The notes below the pieces were generated by a model. That model was not told the DNA's origin and did no database searches. It saw nothing but the letters and a program-made list of their open reading frames with translations. From contig NC_036450.1 in NCBI RefSeq assembly GCF_002775205.1, forward strand, positions 13,721,479 through 13,785,478: a DNA stretch of 64,000 nucleotides, in the 5' to 3' direction. Below, in pieces: positions 60,560 through 64,000 of this stretch. Numbering within the stretch: the stretch's first letter is position 1; each line of letters opens with the position of its first letter. Position numbers and translations under genes: made by a program. Origin of the DNA: Xiphophorus maculatus. Taxonomy: Eukaryota > Chordata > Actinopteri > Cyprinodontiformes > Poeciliidae.

Positions 60560-61329
60560 TGTCTGTTGGATTATTTCTGTAAATTTTTCTAATGGGTTTT
60601 TTTCCCCCCAAAGTGTATGAAAAGTATCATGTGCTGTTTTTTTTTTTCTTTTTTGGCACAGAATCACTCCCTAAAAGAGGAGTTAAAAAGAAAATCGGGA
60701 AGCTGCTGAGACGCTGACTGTGTGATATCAACTTTTAGTGACGCATGTGTTCAACACAGGGCTGCATCAGATAGGAAAGATTTCATGAAACTAGCAGGCT
60801 GTCTGGTCAGTCACAAGGTGTGTGTGGGTGTGTGTATGTGTTTTGGGAAGGTCAGACCACTAAATTTGTTAACGGTGTGCCATTTGCAGCTTTGCATCGT
60901 TATATAGATGCTCATGTAAGGGCGTATTAAGATGGGGAACAAAAATGATAACATTTTGGATAAAGTTGCCCCCATGAGTGAAGACTTGAAGACTTGAGCT
61001 TTATTATTCTGGATAATATCGTTTCTACAAAATTAACTAATTTTAGTTCAACTTTCCTCCAGTCACAAGCTGTCAGGAAACTAGAAGTAGATAGGGGATT
61101 TACTCTAGGTCATGAATCAAGTTCCCTGTTATAACTTTGCTTTATTTAAAGCAACACTGAGGGCACATTAGGGCAACACCTACTATTGAGTGTGGATCAT
61201 GCATTTCTTTTAACTGTACTTATAATATATACCTCAGCCCACATTTGAGGAAATATAAAAACAGCTGCTGACATCTCAGTAAAAATTTTGGCAAATTTAC
61301 CAAATACTGCAGAAATAGTATTACCATTA
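60560..61329. other. intergenic, right of lif-like
   Basis: No gene or clear repeat recognised. A short TG-rich patch lies at 60818-60842. Confidence 0.45.
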
Positions 61330-62880
61330 AACTTGCCCACATTTTGTCACATTAGAACCACAAACTTTCATGCATCTTATTGGACAGCACAAAATATTGT
61401 GTGACAGCGATATGAAAGAATTACAATATGTAGTTATTTGAAGTTTTCATAAATAATTATCCTAAATGTGTGATGCACATTTACATTCAGCCTATTCTGA
61501 AGAATGATCTTTTGCTGTGGATACAGCGGTGAGTCTTTTGGGGTGTGTCTCTACCAGCAGACTGAAAAGTTTGAACTCTGTTTTTTTTAATTTTTTTATA
61601 AAACAGCAGCTTAGTCAAACTGAGCACATTTTCACACAAATTCTAGATAAGATTTAGGTCTGGTCTTTAATCTATCCCATTATCGCTGAGCATGTTTAGT
61701 GTAGTTGTTCTGAAGGCAACTGAACCTCTGCCAAACCCTGCATGTTCTGCACATTCAAGTTTTGCTTCCGGATTTCCCATCAACTCTGACCAGCTTTTCA
61801 ATCCTTACAAAGCAAATATGAATCCCTTCAGCATGATGCTGCCACAACCCATATTTCACAACGAGGATGGTGCACTGAGATGTGCAATCAGTCAGTTTCC
61901 TGCAAGTGTGACGTTTCACATCTAAGTAAAGACTAAGTAAGCTTTTTTTTTTGAAGAATATTTTTTTATTGAATGCTATAACATAAAAGAAAGAACAAGT
62001 GACAGTGATACACTTAACACAGATTCTCATTAAATAACTTGGTCCCCAAAGCAAACAAACACAAATAAACAATAATGAACAATGAGAAAAAAGAAAAAAG
62101 ACAAAAAAGAAAAAAAAAAAAAGAGAAGAAAAAAAAAAAACAGCAATCTCTGCACAGTTCTCTTAATGTCCTTTGTAACGTTTCAGAAACTCGGTCAACG
62201 GTGACCATGTCTTTTCAAATTTCGCTCCTTTTCCTCTGACAATATAAGTGAGTCACTCCAGAGCCATACAGGACGACATCTCCTTCACCCACATGTGATT
62301 TGATGGTATATCCATTTTTTTCCGGTATAGAGATATTAATCTCCTGGCCTGCAGGAGTCCAAAGTCAATCAATTTTAACTGTCTGGAATTAAAAACACAG
62401 TTCTCTGAATAAATACCCAAAACACACATTTTGGCCTCAGCAGGTACATTCACTCCAACGATCTCTGACAAAGTTTGTGTAACCAAGTTCCAATATTGTT
62501 GTAACTTTGGACACTCCCATACACAGTGAAAGAGAGTACCTCTTCCAACCAAACATTTACAGCAGATATCTGGGATGTTAGGTGCCCAGCGGTTCAATTT
62601 GACTGGAGTTATGTAAATTCTCATCAACCACTTGTACTGAAGGAGTTTCATGCTTGTATTGATTGATTGCTTTTGGGCCTTTACGCATGCAGTATTCCAG
62701 TCCGCTACTTGTATCTCCTCTCGGATGTCAGCTCTCCAAAGACTAAATAAGCTTAATCTTTTTTTATGGCCTTCTTTCAACAATGTCTTCCTTTGGAAAA
62801 CCTATGTATTATTTTCCTTCCACTTCACAAATATTAGTGTTAGTCTATCAGATCCAAACTAGTATTAATTTATTACATTC
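61330..62880 (-). mobile_element. Tc1-like transposon split by an L1 insertion
   Basis: Left terminal repeat at 61330-61480 ('cacattttgtcacattagaaccacaaact'-type). Then the reversed transposase gene: 'gagtcttttggggtgtgtctctacc', 'gatttaggtctgg', 'catcaactctgaccagctttt', 'cagcatgatgctgccac', up to the L1 at 61945. It resumes after 62754 with 'tggccttctttcaacaatg' and ends with 'ttttccttccacttcacaa' (62814 on), the right terminal repeat. Part of the transposase is deleted and the copy is old. Confidence 0.75.
61945..62737 (-). mobile_element. 5'-truncated L1-type LINE, 3' end
   Basis: On the minus strand a long open frame (about 160 residues) ends ...MWVKEMSSCMALE and holds CCKCLVGRGTLFHCVWECP, the Cys-rich C-terminal region of L1-type ORF2. 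A poly-T start on the plus strand is the copied A-tail. AAAGACTAAGTAAGCTT (61928-61944) and AAAGACTAAATAAGCTT (62738-62754) are a 17-bp target duplication with one difference. The open frame and close match suggest a young insertion. Confidence 0.85.
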
Positions 62881-63116
62881 GAGGAAACAGTACACTGTCA
62901 GGTTTCAAAACCAAAAAAGGATCTAAGTCTTAATTAACCCACTGGACAGAGACTGAGCACAGGGCCACCCATAGCTGTTTAATCACTACTCATCTTATAG
63001 AAAATGTCAACTTCATCAGTTGGTAGTGTCAAATTAATAATAATAAAAAAAATCTCTTTGAATGAACTTAAGAGTGTAAATATAAGCCAGGGAGTATGAC
63101 AAACCTTTAATAGTTG

Positions 63117-63342
63117 CAGGGGTCTCAGACTCCAGTCCTCAAGGGTCGGCGTCCTGCACTTTTTAGATGTGCCACAGGTACAAAAAACGCTGGAATGAAA
63201 TGGCTTAATTGCCTCCTCCTTGTGTAGATCAGTTCTCCAGAGTCTTGCTAACGACCTAATTATTCTATTCAGGTGTGGTGCAGCAGAGGCACATCTAAAA
63301 GTTGCAGGATACTGGCCCTCCAGGACCGGAGTCTGACACCTG
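63117..63342. mobile_element. hAT-type MITE
   Basis: Starts CAGGGGTCTCAGACTCCAG and ends CCGGAGTCTGACACCTG, with a body nearly identical to the copy at 56334-56555. No matching 8-bp flanks were found. Confidence 0.75.
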
Positions 63343-63444
63343 TGGTTTAAAGGGTGTTACAGGTTGATTTAATATCCCTTTCTTGAAATTTTATTTCTTT
63401 AAACAAATTATTTTGACTTTTATTTTGAAGGGCCCACTCAAACA

Positions 63445-63528
63445 CTCTCTTCTCAGAGAAACGGACTGAAAGAGCCTTGTATCAGTCCGTTTCTCTCTTC
63501 TCAGAGAAACGGACTGAAAGAGCCTTGA
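63445..63528. repeat. tandem duplication with hairpin
   Basis: The unit CTCAGAGAAACGGACTGAAAGAGCCTTG occurs twice (second copy from about 63500). Between them TCAGTCCGTTTCTCT (63482-63496) is the exact reverse complement of AGAGAAACGGACTGA (63455-63469), with a 12-nt loop, so the block can form a 15-bp hairpin with either copy. Confidence 0.8.
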
Positions 63529-64000
63529 AAAAGTGCTTCCGATAAACTCATTTTATGAAAATTATGAGTCAAGTGGAAAATAACTTCTGAAACTTTGAGT
63601 GGTTGAATCCTGTGGTGACACCACAAGTGTTTTTTTTTTGTTGTTTTTTTTACCTACGCTGCATCACAACTACTCATATGCAATAAATTAAAGCATTATT
63701 GGAACTCAGTTCAGTTCAGTAATTGAAACACAAGGAAACAAACATGACAGAAAAAGTTTCATGTTTAATAGCAGATTGAAAGGTATTCATTTTCAAAAGA
63801 TACTTTTAATTTTACAACTGATTGCAACACATTTACTGAATATGAATGTATGAGAAGAAAATGCAGAGTCCAGGTGTAGCAGGACTCTAGATGTGGCACA
63901 CATTCAGGGTGATTTAAGTCACACACACACTTTAGCATCAGAGTGGGCCCAGAAGCTGTTTGGGACCCTTAACATAATTTAATCTGAACTATTTCTGACT
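63529..64000. other. right edge of window
   Basis: AT-rich sequence with no recognised gene or repeat. Confidence 0.45.

Overview
This 64-kb window looks like nuclear DNA of a ray-finned fish, most likely a percomorph teleost. It is AT-rich and intron-rich, its proteins are clearly vertebrate, and it carries typical teleost repeats (Tc1-like transposons, hAT elements and their short derivatives, L1-type LINEs, a tRNA-like SINE). The species cannot be named from sequence alone. Exons were joined by hand using GT/AG boundaries, codon phase and remembered vertebrate orthologues. No alignment or database search was run.

Layout. 1-2230: first coding exon and CpG-rich promoter of ssh1 (minus strand; the gene leaves the window on the left). 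3239-8392: svop-like synaptic-vesicle MFS transporter (minus, 16 coding exons, 524 aa). 9711-25552: myo1h unconventional class I myosin (plus, 32 coding exons, 1038 aa). 27833-36849: susd2 (plus, 16 exons, 821 aa). 39385-40499: HSPB1-like small heat-shock protein (plus, 3 exons, 199 aa). 43115-52881: the coiled-coil C-terminal half of a TAOK3-type kinase (plus, 8 exons, 495 codons), for which I found no kinase-domain exons upstream. 59097-60247: an IL-6-family cytokine of the LIF/M17 type (plus, 3 exons, 223 aa). The remainder is intergenic and repeat-derived DNA.

The genes do not form a pathway. They are a conserved-synteny block. SSH1, SVOP, MYO1H and TAOK3 lie on human 12q24, and SUSD2 and LIF lie on 22q11-q12; these two regions derive from one ancestral vertebrate segment. 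The order ssh1-svop-myo1h supports the individual calls.

Most interesting points: (1) the TAOK3 locus that seems to lack its kinase half, with a CpG island at its first visible exon; (2) a nested insertion in which an L1 3' fragment with a 17-bp target duplication splits a Tc1-like transposon; (3) a hAT element with perfect 8-bp target duplications and two foldback elements, all inside host introns; (4) a GC-AG intron in susd2; (5) an inverted pair of CRE-like sites upstream of the cytokine start. I saw no new defence, RNA or mobile system, and no CRISPR, rRNA or tRNA gene.
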